Assembly: GCF_030649675.1 (NCBI RefSeq)
Contig: NZ_JAUTDR010000001.1
Span: forward strand, 310,001 to 374,000
Reading direction: 5' to 3'
Origin: Haliea sp. E1-2-M8
GTDB taxonomy: Bacteria > Pseudomonadota > Gammaproteobacteria > Pseudomonadales > Halieaceae
DNA: 64,000 nucleotides
Shown here one piece after another: positions 16,252 to 24,926 of this stretch. The first letter of the stretch is position 1. Each line of letters starts with the position of its first letter. Under the pieces are notes generated by a model, which saw only the letters and a program-made list of their open reading frames with translations, had not been told where the DNA came from and searched no databases. The position numbers and the translations under genes were made by a program.

Positions 16252-18602
16252 GACATTGGCTCCTTGAACCGGTCGCGCCCGGTGAGGCCGATGGCGCGTA
16301 TGACTTCCAGCCGCCGTTTCAGTTCCCGCAGCTGTCGCGCGAGGTTCTGCCGTCGCTCACCCTGTTCCGGCTCGCCGCCGCTGGTGAGCCCCCGGTGTTG
16401 CAGCATCTGGAAGCCGTTGCGGAACAGCAGCTTGCCGATGGAGGATTCGCTGCTGATGCGGCGCTGCAGATACAGTTGGCGCCCCAGCTTCAGCGCCTGG
16501 TTGACGCAGGCCTGTTCGTCCATGCCCTGTTCCGCCGGAAGCCGTGCGGCCAGGTCCGACACCACGGAGTAGGCCTCGACATAGGTCAGCAGGGTGACGT
16601 GGGCCACCAGGGGGGTCAGCGCCAGCAGTAGCTGGGTGAAGCCGCCGGGGGTGGTCTCCGGGAGTGACTCCCAGTCCGGGTCATAGCGCGCCAGTTCGTC
16701 GCGGATCTCGCGATGGAATTCGGCGCTGGGGGCGTAGAAGAACTCGAACTTGAACAGGTCGCGCAGCTCGTCAACTTCGGCCCAGAACGCCTCCAGTGCC
16801 TGCGCTTCCGGGACTTCCGTGGATTTCACCAGCGCCAGTTCAATGATCGCCTTGTTGACGAAAAAGTGAATAACCGTATTGCGATAGTAGCTCGCCACCG
16901 GGTGCTGTTCCAGGGCGATGCCATAGACGATCTCCGGTCCTTCGTCATAGCGGGTGACGATGCCCTCGTTGATCATGATGCCCAGCAGGCCATCGATGTG
17001 TTCCGCGTAGCCGCGGTCAAAATCCGCGGAAATACGCAGCTGGCGCGCCTCGGCCCAGGTCAGCAGGGCCCGCAGTTCCTCGACGACTTCCGCCTCGGTG
17101 AGGGCCTTGGGCGCGGCGCCGAGCAGGCTCATGGTCACCAGCGAGGGAAAGGTGATGGGAGTGACCCGGTTGGCTTCCACCGCCACCTCGAAGGCGATCT
17201 TGGACAGGGCCAGGCTGTCATCCGGCTCCGGAGCTCGCGACAGCACCACGGGCTGGCCGATATCCATGTAGATCTTGCCCATGGGCCTGGCGAGGCTGCG
17301 CACGTAGCCGATAAACCAGCGCAGGGATTCAGCGCCCTTGCCGCGCCCGGTCTGCTCGGTGGCGTATTCCTCCACGTCGCGGATCAGGTCGTAGCTGATG
17401 GAGATGGGGATGATGTGAATGTCCCGCGCATCGGTGGCATGGCAGGCTTCCAGAACATATTTGAGCAGGCCGTAGCGCGGTGGCATCAGCTTGCCCAGAC
17501 GCGAGCGGGTGCCCTCGAATGACCAGTTCATCGGAAACCGCTTTTCCATCAGGTAGCCGATGTAGTGGCGCAGGGTCAGCTTGTACAGGGTATTGTCGCT
17601 GAAGCTGCGTTTGATGAAGATACCGCCCGCCCGGTGCACCATGAAGCCGACGCCGGCGAAGTTGATGTTGGCGCCTCCGAACATGTGCGGCATGGGAAAG
17701 TCGTTGTCGTAGAGGACCTTGGGTACCACCATGCCGTCGAGGTAGGTCTTGTGGGTCCACAGCAGCATGGACGGGTGGTCGCGGACGATCTGCCGCATTT
17801 CCTCGATGGCGGCCGGGTCGACGACAATCTTGCGCTCATACCCAAGGCGCAGACAGAAACCGCAGAAGCTCGCCCACAGGTCCAGCCAGAACGTGCTGGG
17901 GATCGAGATCATCTCCTCCATGTAGGCCGAAGCTTCCTTCAGCAGCGCGTCCCGGGTGCTGCCCTGTTCCGCGGCCAGTTGTTCCAGTGCCTCGTTGTAG
18001 CTGCGGTTGGCGCGCAGGCTCTCGGCCACGTAGCGGGGCACCTTGTAGCGCCCGCCCTGCAGCCGGCGCTCGGCGATATCCAGGACCACCGCCGCCTGCC
18101 GGGCGACGAAAATGCTGAAGGCGTGAACGTCGGCACTACTGTCCTCGGCATACTTGCCGAGGTAGCGGCTGCGCAGGTTGGCCAGGGAATCCGGCTCGCC
18201 GCTGACCAGGTGGAGCCGTTCGGGCTCCCGCGCGGCGATGCGGCGAGCCTGGCCCAGGCGCGGGCGGCGGGGGTCGCCGAGGATCAGGTCCCGCAGGCGC
18301 GGCCCCGAGTTGATGACCTCGAGGGGCGGCGTCCAGGCGACCCGCAGGGGGGCGATCATGGCCTCATCGCCGAGAGAGAGCTGGTCGCGCAGGCTGCTGG
18401 GATCGATACCGCGGCGGTCGTCACCCAGGTTCAGGCACAGGCGCAGGCTGTTGCGCTCCCCGCCCTGTTCCATCCCGGCGTGGGTGGCAATCCAGCGTTC
18501 CAGCAACTCCTGCTCGAAGCCGTTGCGGGCGTCGAGAATGAATACCACTGCTGCCTCCCCGGCTGGCCAGGGGCTGGCGCCGAACCTGTCCTCCAGGTTC
18601 AC
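16248..18602 (-). CDS. plsB: Glycerol-3-phosphate acyltransferase (PlsB-like)
   Basis: 784 residues, near the usual PlsB length of about 800. The acyltransferase blocks are visible in order: H284-K-T-Y-L-D289 (HX4D), GGIFIKRSF (block II, about 325), FEGTRSR (block III, about 364) and IPISI (block IV). It would transfer a fatty acyl group to position 1 of glycerol-3-phosphate at the inner membrane. It sits between the PlsC fusion and gpsA with 4-nt overlaps at both ends, so the operon covers the making of phosphatidic acid from DHAP. The N-terminal 230 residues are divergent, so it may be a paralogue of the housekeeping PlsB. Confidence 0.88.
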   Translation of the reverse strand: MNLEDRFGASPWPAGEAAVVFILDARNGFEQELLERWIATHAGMEQGGERNSLRLCLNLGDDRRGIDPSSLRDQLSLGDEAMIAPLRVAWTPPLEVINSGPRLRDLILGDPRRPRLGQARRIAAREPERLHLVSGEPDSLANLRSRYLGKYAEDSSADVHAFSIFVARQAAVVLDIAERRLQGGRYKVPRYVAESLRANRSYNEALEQLAAEQGSTRDALLKEASAYMEEMISIPSTFWLDLWASFCGFCLRLGYERKIVVDPAAIEEMRQIVRDHPSMLLWTHKTYLDGMVVPKVLYDNDFPMPHMFGGANINFAGVGFMVHRAGGIFIKRSFSDNTLYKLTLRHYIGYLMEKRFPMNWSFEGTRSRLGKLMPPRYGLLKYVLEACHATDARDIHIIPISISYDLIRDVEEYATEQTGRGKGAESLRWFIGYVRSLARPMGKIYMDIGQPVVLSRAPEPDDSLALSKIAFEVAVEANRVTPITFPSLVTMSLLGAAPKALTEAEVVEELRALLTWAEARQLRISADFDRGYAEHIDGLLGIMINEGIVTRYDEGPEIVYGIALEQHPVASYYRNTVIHFFVNKAIIELALVKSTEVPEAQALEAFWAEVDELRDLFKFEFFYAPSAEFHREIRDELARYDPDWESLPETTPGGFTQLLLALTPLVAHVTLLTYVEAYSVVSDLAARLPAEQGMDEQACVNQALKLGRQLYLQRRISSESSIGKLLFRNGFQMLQHRGLTSGGEPEQGERRQNLARQLRELKRRLEVIRAIGLTGRDRFKEPMS

Positions 18603-20263
18603 GGCCTGGCTGCCCGCGATCCGGCTTTGGATTTGGGCCTGGATTTAGCCTTGGGTGTGGCTGCAGCCTTGGGCTTGGGTTTGGGTTTGGGTTTGGGCTT
18701 GGGTTTAGGTTTGGGTTTGGCCTTGGGTTTGGGTTTGGGTTTGGGTTTGGGTTTGGGCTTGGTTTTGGCCTTGGCCTTGGTTTTGGGTTTAAGCTTCGGG
18801 GCCGCCCGGCTCGCGGTTTTCGCCGCAACCTGCTCCAGCGGCTGGCCCAGGCTGCGCAGGAACAGGTTGCGCACCTCACGCACGTGCTGGTCCAGCGTGG
18901 CCGCGGTCCAACTGGCTGTGTCGATGGGTGCCAGCACCTCGACATCAACGGTCGCGGGCCGGAATACAAACTCGCCCTTGGGCGCCACGTCACCCGCGTT
19001 GCGGATCACGATGGGGACAATGGGGACGCCGGCCTGCAGCGCCAGGTGGAAGGCGCCCTTCTTGAACTGGCCCAGCCGCGGGGAGACGCTGCGGGTGCCC
19101 TCGGGCGCCAGCGCCACCGACTTGCCTTCCTCGCGTATCGCCTCGACCAGCGGCGTCATGGCGTCAATGGCGCTGGCGGAATTGGCGCGATCGATCATCA
19201 CTACCCCGCCAAGCTCCAGCACCTTGCCGATGACCGGCATATTGCGAATCTCTTTCTTGCCTACCCCGGCCATGTCGCGCCGCAGCAGGCTCGCCATGAT
19301 GATCACGTCGGCCTTGCTCTGGTGGTTGAAGATGAACACGGCGGGGCGCTGCGACCACAGGTGCTCCTGGCCCTTGACGTTGAGGTCCAGGCCAATCAGG
19401 GCACTGGCGGTGTCGGCGAACAGGGACAGGGAGAAGTTGAGCGACTGGCGTCTGGAGCGGGTCAGGGCGTAGACCGGCAGGCCCGCCAGAAAGGTGGGCA
19501 CCAGGCTGACCGTGGCCGCAGCGGAACGGAGGTACTGGGAGATGGACGGACGCCCGCGGCTGGTGAAGCGCACCACCGGCCACTGCCGGTCGCGGGCGAT
19601 GCCCCGCAGGCGAGTGCTGGGATTCAGCACTCGCGGATAGCAGACCCGCTCCAGCAACAGCAGGTCATCCTGGCTGTCGCTGTAGAAGAAACTCTGGTCG
19701 AGGTCGGCACCCTGGTCGGCCGCCAGCTGCTCGGCCGCGTCTACCTTGCCCTGGCCGAAGCAGGTGGGGCGAACGACGCCGCCGGTGAACTTGCCATCCG
19801 CAACCTCCAGCGCCGTGCACATGACGTGTTCGATACCCAGGTCCCGGGCCGCGGGCTGGACCTGGTAGCAGGTGGCCGAGGAAATGATGGCCACCGTGTG
19901 GCCTTTGGCGTGGTGGGCGTCGATCAGGGCGCGCGATTCGGGGTAGATCCGGCGCGCGATCTGGTCCCGGTACAGGGTTTCCCCGAATTCGTGGTAGCTG
20001 TCCTCGTCAATACCGCGCAAAAACTGTGAAGTCACGGTCATCATCGCCGAGAAGCCCAGGCTGCCGAAACCGAAGCTGGTCATGGCCTGCACCAGTTCAA
20101 TCAATTCCCGGGCGTTGAGATCACCGCGGCGCAGCTGCTCGCGAATAAACACGGTGGCCGAGTATCCGGAAATGACCGTGCCATCAAAATCGAAGATGGC
20201 GGCGACCTGGGGTCCCGCCGGTGTCGCTTCAATGTCCTTGAGTAGTTGTCGGATACTTGCCAT
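18599..20263 (-). CDS. HAD-IB phosphatase / 1-acyl-glycerol-3-phosphate acyltransferase fusion with Lys-Pro tail
   Basis: 554 residues. Residues 20-230 are a HAD-IB (SerB-like) phosphatase with FDFDGT (D25, D27) and FFYSDSQDD. Residues about 290-480 are a PlsC acyltransferase with H314-Q-S-K-A-D319, VVMIDRAN and PEGTRS. The last 60 or so residues are a low-complexity tail of repeated Lys-Pro with some Ala. The domain order matches known HAD-PlsC fusions that make, and perhaps dephosphorylate, phosphatidic or lysophosphatidic acid. First gene of the glycerolipid operon. The tail resembles basic histone H1-like tails and could bind anionic lipid or nucleic acid; that is a guess. Confidence 0.87.
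   Translation of the reverse strand: MASIRQLLKDIEATPAGPQVAAIFDFDGTVISGYSATVFIREQLRRGDLNARELIELVQAMTSFGFGSLGFSAMMTVTSQFLRGIDEDSYHEFGETLYRDQIARRIYPESRALIDAHHAKGHTVAIISSATCYQVQPAARDLGIEHVMCTALEVADGKFTGGVVRPTCFGQGKVDAAEQLAADQGADLDQSFFYSDSQDDLLLLERVCYPRVLNPSTRLRGIARDRQWPVVRFTSRGRPSISQYLRSAAATVSLVPTFLAGLPVYALTRSRRQSLNFSLSLFADTASALIGLDLNVKGQEHLWSQRPAVFIFNHQSKADVIIMASLLRRDMAGVGKKEIRNMPVIGKVLELGGVVMIDRANSASAIDAMTPLVEAIREEGKSVALAPEGTRSVSPRLGQFKKGAFHLALQAGVPIVPIVIRNAGDVAPKGEFVFRPATVDVEVLAPIDTASWTAATLDQHVREVRNLFLRSLGQPLEQVAAKTASRAAPKLKPKTKAKAKTKPKPKPKPKPKPKAKPKPKPKPKPKPKPKPKAAATPKAKSRPKSKAGSRAARP
18630..18795. repeat. TTGGGT-type hexanucleotide repeat inside the HAD-PlsC gene
   Basis: The plus strand is a near-continuous run of TTGGGT units with TTGGCC, TTGGGC and TTTAGG variants. 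On the coding (minus) strand it reads AAACCC or AAGCCC codon pairs, giving Lys-Pro. Because the unit is six bases, gain or loss of units keeps the frame and only changes tail length. Confidence 0.85.
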
Positions 20264-20343
20264 GGCACTCCCTGCAGCGCCGGTTACCCGGGCTCGTTAT
20301 TCTCCCGGCAAGCATACTGGTCCCCCAGGGGATAGGGAAGCGC

Positions 20344-20799
20344 TCAGGCCAGCGCCTTCAGCTTGCCCTCCGCGTCGACTTCCATCAGGGCATTGCGGGG
20401 ATCTTCGGTCTCCCAGAAACCGCGCAGGGAGAGCAGCTTGCCCTCAGGGTCCACATGGTAGGTGAAAATGCCGTGCACCTTCTGCTGCAGGGTTTTGCCC
20501 TCGCCACCGTCCATGGTGATGGTGAGATTGACGTGGTTGGCCACTTCATCACCGGCGGCAAAGGATTCCAGTATTTCGATACGGATAGCCACCGGCGCAA
20601 TGAAATTGTCCCAGAAGGCCTCGCGCGCCGCCGGCCCCCGGTGGCCGTGGCCCTCCGGGTCGATGTGGGAGACCCCGATGGGATCCTGGATGATGGCGTC
20701 CTCGGCATACAGGCCCAGCCAGCCGGCCTTGTTCTTGCTGTGGACGTACTCTCTCGACAACAGCGCCGCGCGGCGCGCGGGGTGCTCATTCTCAAACAT
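20344..20799 (-). CDS. NTF2-like / SnoaL-type ketosteroid-isomerase-related protein
   Basis: 151 residues with the cone-like NTF2 layout: N-terminal helices (RRAALLSREYVHSKNKAGWLGLYAEDAIIQDP) followed by curved beta strands ending in GIFTYHVDPEGKLLSLRGFWE. No signal peptide. Members may be isomerases, hydrolases or simple binding proteins, so the activity is unknown. It overlaps the end of the SCO gene by 8 nt and is the last gene of the oxidase operon, which may be only a transcriptional link. Confidence 0.7.
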   Translation of the reverse strand: MFENEHPARRAALLSREYVHSKNKAGWLGLYAEDAIIQDPIGVSHIDPEGHGHRGPAAREAFWDNFIAPVAIRIEILESFAAGDEVANHVNLTITMDGGEGKTLQQKVHGIFTYHVDPEGKLLSLRGFWETEDPRNALMEVDAEGKLKALA

Positions 20800-21481
20800 G
20801 GCTAATCCTTAAATAGTTGCGTATGGCGGTGTAGTCCCGCACCAGCGTGGCAATGTCAAAGCCGGGGAAGCCCATGGCATCGACGCGGCCGGGCTCAAGC
20901 ACCGCCTGGAGCTTGCCGGCGGGGTTCAGCAGCAACAGTGTAACCCCATGGCTGACCTGGTAGTCGCCGTCTTCCAGGGTGGTGCCCGCCGCGGGTTCCA
21001 GCACGGACAGAATGCCCAGGCTGTCGGCAAAGGCGGCGGCGCCGGCTTCACCCCCGTCGGTAGCGGTCAGGCCGGTGAAGCTGGGGTCAAAGAAGGAAAC
21101 ATAGCTGGCCAGTTGCTCCGGAGTGTCGCGTCGGTGATCCACGCTGTAGAACAGCACCTGCAGGTCGCGACGGAGTTCTGGCTGCAACCGGCTGCGGAAG
21201 CTCGCAAGTTCGGCCAGGGTAGCGGGGCAGACATCCGGGCAGGTGGTGAAACCATAACTGACCAGGTGCCAGCGACCCTCCAGGTCCCCGTTGCTGAAGG
21301 TATCACCGCGGTGGTCGGTAAGCGTAAACGGCGCCAGCGCTCGAGCCTCTGGCAGCAGCACACCCTGGATCTGGGGCGGCGGTATGGGCCGGCTCAAAAA
21401 CAACGTGGCCGCGACTGCAGCGATGGCGCCATTGGCGAGGATAAAGCCCAGCAGCATGCGCTGGCGTGGCTGCATGCTCAT
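20792..21481 (-). CDS. SCO1/SenC-family copper chaperone
   Basis: 229 residues with an N-terminal membrane anchor (about residues 9-29). It is a thioredoxin-like fold with the copper ligands C81-x3-C85 (TCPDVCP) and His178 (QVSHG). SCO proteins deliver copper to, and reduce, the CuA site of cytochrome oxidase subunit II in the periplasm. The location at the end of the caa3 operon, overlapping the subunit IV gene by 4 nt, supports that role. Confidence 0.9.
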   Translation of the reverse strand: MSMQPRQRMLLGFILANGAIAAVAATLFLSRPIPPPQIQGVLLPEARALAPFTLTDHRGDTFSNGDLEGRWHLVSYGFTTCPDVCPATLAELASFRSRLQPELRRDLQVLFYSVDHRRDTPEQLASYVSFFDPSFTGLTATDGGEAGAAAFADSLGILSVLEPAAGTTLEDGDYQVSHGVTLLLLNPAGKLQAVLEPGRVDAMGFPGFDIATLVRDYTAIRNYLRISHV

Positions 21482-21798
21482 CCGGGGTCGAAAAAGGCGT
21501 GCCGGGTGGCGAAGGTATAGTCGCCTTCAATCAGCATCAGGGCTATCAGCACCATGACGGCCACCGTCGGCAGCAGCAGGGTGTACTTGAGTGCCAGCCG
21601 CTCCCACTGGAAGTGCATGAAGATGGCCACGATGAGGCCTGCCTTCAGCAGCATGAAAATGATAATCAGGGTCCAGCGCAGGTAACCCTGCAGCTGGAAG
21701 TAGTCAACCATGTAGGAACAGGCGCTGAGTGCAAACAGCAGCAGCCAGATCTTCAGGTAGATGCCGATGGGGTGCTGTTCACTCGCGGTGTCGCTCAT
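21478..21798 (-). CDS. Cytochrome c oxidase subunit IV-type small membrane protein
   Basis: 106 residues with three hydrophobic segments (about 15-34, 42-61 and 71-91). The motif LLKAGLIVAIFMHFQWE is typical of the prokaryotic subunit IV (CyoD/CtaF-like) family. It probably helps assemble or stabilise the oxidase. It lies 10 nt after the subunit III gene and overlaps SCO. Confidence 0.85.
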   Translation of the reverse strand: MSDTASEQHPIGIYLKIWLLLFALSACSYMVDYFQLQGYLRWTLIIIFMLLKAGLIVAIFMHFQWERLALKYTLLLPTVAVMVLIALMLIEGDYTFATRHAFFDPG

Positions 21799-21808
21799 GC
21801 AGTCCTCC

Positions 21809-22489
21809 TTACCACAGGTAGAAGAAGGCGAAAATAAAGACCCAGACCAGGTCCACGAAGTGCCAGTAGAGACCGCTGATCTCGACGATGGCGTAGCCTT
21901 TCTTCTCGTAGTCGCCTCGCTTCACCTTGCGCGCGATGATGGCGAGGTAGATAACCCCGGCGCTCACGTGCAGGCCGTGGAAGCCCGTTATCATGAAGAA
22001 GGCGGAGCCGAACTGGGCCGCGCCCCAGGGGTTGCCCCAGGGTCTCACCCCTTCGTGGATCAGCTTGCTCCACTCAAAGGCCTGCAGGCCGACAAAGCTT
22101 GCCCCCAGCACGGCGGTGATTGCCATCAGGATCACGGTGCGGCGGCGGTCGCCCCGGTAGGCATAGTTCACGGCCATGGCCATGGTGCCGCTGCTGGTGA
22201 TCAGGATAAACGTCATGATGGCAATCAGCAGCAGTGGCAGGTGCACCCCGCCCACGGTCAGGGCAAAAATCTCACTCACCGGCGGCCAGGGTTCGGTTGC
22301 CGACAGCCGCACATTCATGTAGCCGGTGAGGAAGATACTGAAGATAAAGGTGTCACTGAGCAGGAAAATCCACATCATCAACTTGCCCCAGGGCACGTCG
22401 AAGGCCTGCTTGTCAGCGCCCCAGTCGCTGACCATGCCGGAAACGCCGGGCTGGGTGTAGTCGCTGTTGACGGGTTCGGCTGTTTTCAT
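21809..22489 (-). CDS. ctaE: Cytochrome c oxidase subunit III (second copy)
   Basis: 226 residues from ATG 22489, which has GAGG about 9 nt upstream; the longer open frame to 22561 has no support. Subunit III family: seven hydrophobic segments, with SSGTMAMAVNYAYRGDRRR, the FVGLQAFEWSKLI motif (conserved Glu) and GFHGLHVSAGVIYL near the end. This is the more canonical of the two subunit III genes here and may carry the proton-related Glu. It starts 11 nt after the first subunit III gene. Confidence 0.9.
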   Translation of the reverse strand: MKTAEPVNSDYTQPGVSGMVSDWGADKQAFDVPWGKLMMWIFLLSDTFIFSIFLTGYMNVRLSATEPWPPVSEIFALTVGGVHLPLLLIAIMTFILITSSGTMAMAVNYAYRGDRRRTVILMAITAVLGASFVGLQAFEWSKLIHEGVRPWGNPWGAAQFGSAFFMITGFHGLHVSAGVIYLAIIARKVKRGDYEKKGYAIVEISGLYWHFVDLVWVFIFAFFYLW

Positions 22490-22499
22490 GAGCGCTGCC

Positions 22500-23180
22500 T
22501 CAGAAGCCGCACAGGGCTGCCAACATGTTGATGGTTTCGACGCGGCTGGTGAGCAGGGCAAACAGCAGCAGCCAGACTCCCAGCAGGAAGTGCCAGTAGT
22601 GTGTGCAGAGCGTGAGCGGGCCGCTCAGGCGGGCCATGGCGCCGTCATACCAGACCCGGAACACCACGTTGGCGAGCACCATCAGGCCGCCGAGGACATG
22701 CAGCCCGTGCACCGCCGTCAGCAGGTAGAAATAGCTGTTGGCGGGATTGGTGTTGACGTAGTAGCCCATGGTCTGCAGATGGCGCCACAGCTCCAGCTGC
22801 GCCACCAGGAAGGCCACCGCGAAGAACACGGCGGCACTGATCCCCACAACGGCCCGGTTCACCTGCTCCCGCCGTGCCGACCACAGGCCCCAGTGCATGG
22901 CCAGGCTGCTGAGCGCGAGGATCGCGGTGTTGAGCCAGAGCCGGCTGGGGTCGCTGAAGGGCTGCCACGGCTGTCCGGCCAGGGCCTGGAAGTCCGGGTA
23001 CTGGGAGCGCGACAGGAAGGTAATGATGAACAGGAAAAACAGTACGCTGACCATGCCCATGATAAAGCGCAGGGCGGTTCGCGGTGCCGCCAGCGGGTCG
23101 ACTGCCAGCGCGACCCCGGCAGTGCTGACCATGGTGGGATCGAGCCAGGGCTTGGTGCCCAGTGTCTTGAAGAATCTCAT
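22500..23180 (-). CDS. Cytochrome c oxidase subunit III family protein (first copy)
   Basis: 226 residues with several hydrophobic segments. LVAQLELWRHLQTMGYYV and TAVHGLHVLGGLMVLANVVFRV correspond to the subunit III C-terminal half. It is clearly related to, but divergent from, the gene just downstream. It overlaps subunit I by 4 nt. Two adjacent subunit III genes occur in some caa3-type clusters. One may have a structural role only. Confidence 0.85.
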   Translation of the reverse strand: MRFFKTLGTKPWLDPTMVSTAGVALAVDPLAAPRTALRFIMGMVSVLFFLFIITFLSRSQYPDFQALAGQPWQPFSDPSRLWLNTAILALSSLAMHWGLWSARREQVNRAVVGISAAVFFAVAFLVAQLELWRHLQTMGYYVNTNPANSYFYLLTAVHGLHVLGGLMVLANVVFRVWYDGAMARLSGPLTLCTHYWHFLLGVWLLLFALLTSRVETINMLAALCGF

Positions 23181-24916
23181 CCTTCAGCTCCTTTCCCTTC
23201 GGGCTGATTCTGGGGAATGAAATCGCGCTCCGCGCCCGGTACGCTGAAGTCATAGGCCCAGCGGTGCACGACCGGTAGCTCCGGACCCCAGTTGCCGTGC
23301 CGCGGCGGTACATCCGGGGTCTGCCACTCCAGGCTGGTCGCACCCCAGGGGTTGTGCCCTGCCGGCTCGCCCCGGCGCAGGCTCCAGACAAGGTTGTAAA
23401 TGAAGATCAGCTGACTCAGGCCCACGATCAGGGCCGCGAAGGTAATGCTGGCGTTGAGGGATTGCGCGGATTCGGGAATGAAATCGGAGCCACCCATGGC
23501 GAAGTAGCGCCGCGGTACGCCGAGGAACCCGAGGTAGTGCATGGGCAGGTAGATGGCGTAGGTGCCGAGGAAGGTGAACCAGAAGTGCGCCTTGCCGAGG
23601 CCGGTATGCAACATGCGCCCGGTAATCAGCGGGTACCAGTGGTAGAGGGCGGCGAACAGCACCATGATCGGCGATACGCCCATGACCATATGGAAGTGCG
23701 CCACCACAAAGTAGGTGTCGGACAGCGGCAGGTCGATGGTGACATTGCCCAGGAACAGGCCGGTCAGGCCGCCGTGGGTGAAAGTGAAGATGAAGCCGAT
23801 GGCGAACAGCATCGGCACAGTCAGGTGGATGTTGCCACGCCACAGGGTCAGCACCCAGTTGTAGACCTTGAGTGCGGTGGGCACGGCGATAATCAAGGTT
23901 GTCGTGGCGAAGAAGAAGCCGAATGCCGGGTGCATGCCGCTGACGTACATATGATGCGCCCAGACCACAAAGCTGAGGCCGCCGATGGCGACGATGGCCC
24001 ACACCATCATGCGATAGCCGAAAATGTTCTTGCGGGCGTGGGTGGCGATCACATCCGACACCATGCCGAACGCGGGCAGGGCGACGATATACACCTCCGG
24101 GTGACCGAAGAACCAGAACAGGTGCTGGAACAGGATCGGACTGCCGCCGGTGTAATCCAGCGATTCGCCCAGCGACACCAGCGCGGGCATGAAAAAGCTG
24201 GTGCCGATTACCTTGTCCAGCATCATCATGATGGCGCTGACCAGCAGCGCGGGAAAGGCCAGCAGGCCCAGCACGGTGGCAGTGAAGATGCCCCAGATGG
24301 TGAGCGGCATGCGCATCAGGGTCATGCCGTGGGTGCGCGCCTGCAGCACGGTAGTCACATAGTTGAGCCCGCCCATGGTGAAGGCGACGATAAAAATGGC
24401 CAGCGACGCGAGCATCAGGATGATGCCCCAGTCATGGCCGGGCGTACCCTGCAGAATCGCCTGCGGGGGATACAGTGTCCAGCCGGCGCCGGTTGGTCCG
24501 CCGGGCACAAAGAAACTCGCCAGCAACACAATCACCGACAGCAGGTAGGTCCAGAAACTGAGCATGTTGAGATAGGGAAACACCATGTCCCTGGCGCCGA
24601 TCATCAGCGGGATCAGGTAGTTGCCGAAGCCGCCCAGCAGCAGCGCCGTGAGCAGGTAGATCACCATGATCATGCCATGCATGGTGACAAACTGCAGGTA
24701 GGCGCTGGGGTCGATGAAGTCGAAGGTGTCGGGGAAACCCAACTGCAGCCGCATCAACCCCGAAAGGACCAGCGCCACCAGGCCGACGAAGATCGCGGTA
24801 ATCGAATACTGGATGGCAATGACCTTGTGGTCCTGGCTCCAGATATAGGTGGTGAAGAAGCTGTGTGGTTCGTGCAGGTCTTCCTCGATCTGGTCGGCGA
24901 TTGCAGTGTGTTGCAT
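23177..24916 (-). CDS. ctaD: Cytochrome c oxidase subunit I (caa3 type, heme-copper A1)
   Basis: 579 residues with about 12 transmembrane segments. FFGHPEVYIVALPAFG contains a CuB His, the D-channel Glu and the cross-linked Tyr. WAHHMYVSGM carries the other two CuB His, and VVAHFHMVMG carries the low-spin and high-spin heme His. The Glu in GHPEVY marks an A1-type, D-channel oxidase. It reduces oxygen to water and pumps protons. The gene lies 10 nt after subunit II. Confidence 0.96.
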   Translation of the reverse strand: MQHTAIADQIEEDLHEPHSFFTTYIWSQDHKVIAIQYSITAIFVGLVALVLSGLMRLQLGFPDTFDFIDPSAYLQFVTMHGMIMVIYLLTALLLGGFGNYLIPLMIGARDMVFPYLNMLSFWTYLLSVIVLLASFFVPGGPTGAGWTLYPPQAILQGTPGHDWGIILMLASLAIFIVAFTMGGLNYVTTVLQARTHGMTLMRMPLTIWGIFTATVLGLLAFPALLVSAIMMMLDKVIGTSFFMPALVSLGESLDYTGGSPILFQHLFWFFGHPEVYIVALPAFGMVSDVIATHARKNIFGYRMMVWAIVAIGGLSFVVWAHHMYVSGMHPAFGFFFATTTLIIAVPTALKVYNWVLTLWRGNIHLTVPMLFAIGFIFTFTHGGLTGLFLGNVTIDLPLSDTYFVVAHFHMVMGVSPIMVLFAALYHWYPLITGRMLHTGLGKAHFWFTFLGTYAIYLPMHYLGFLGVPRRYFAMGGSDFIPESAQSLNASITFAALIVGLSQLIFIYNLVWSLRRGEPAGHNPWGATSLEWQTPDVPPRHGNWGPELPVVHRWAYDFSVPGAERDFIPQNQPEGKGAEG

Positions 24917-24926
24917 GCCATTCCCC

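Noticed and set aside
18630-18795. Telomere-like TTGGGT repeat or replication element
   Set aside because: It lies fully inside a good coding frame and encodes a (Lys-Pro) tail; bacteria of this type have circular replicons.
17565-19472. Open frame of 635 codons on the plus strand
   Set aside because: Antisense to plsB-like and HAD-PlsC genes; composition typical of a GC-rich shadow frame and no recognisable domain.
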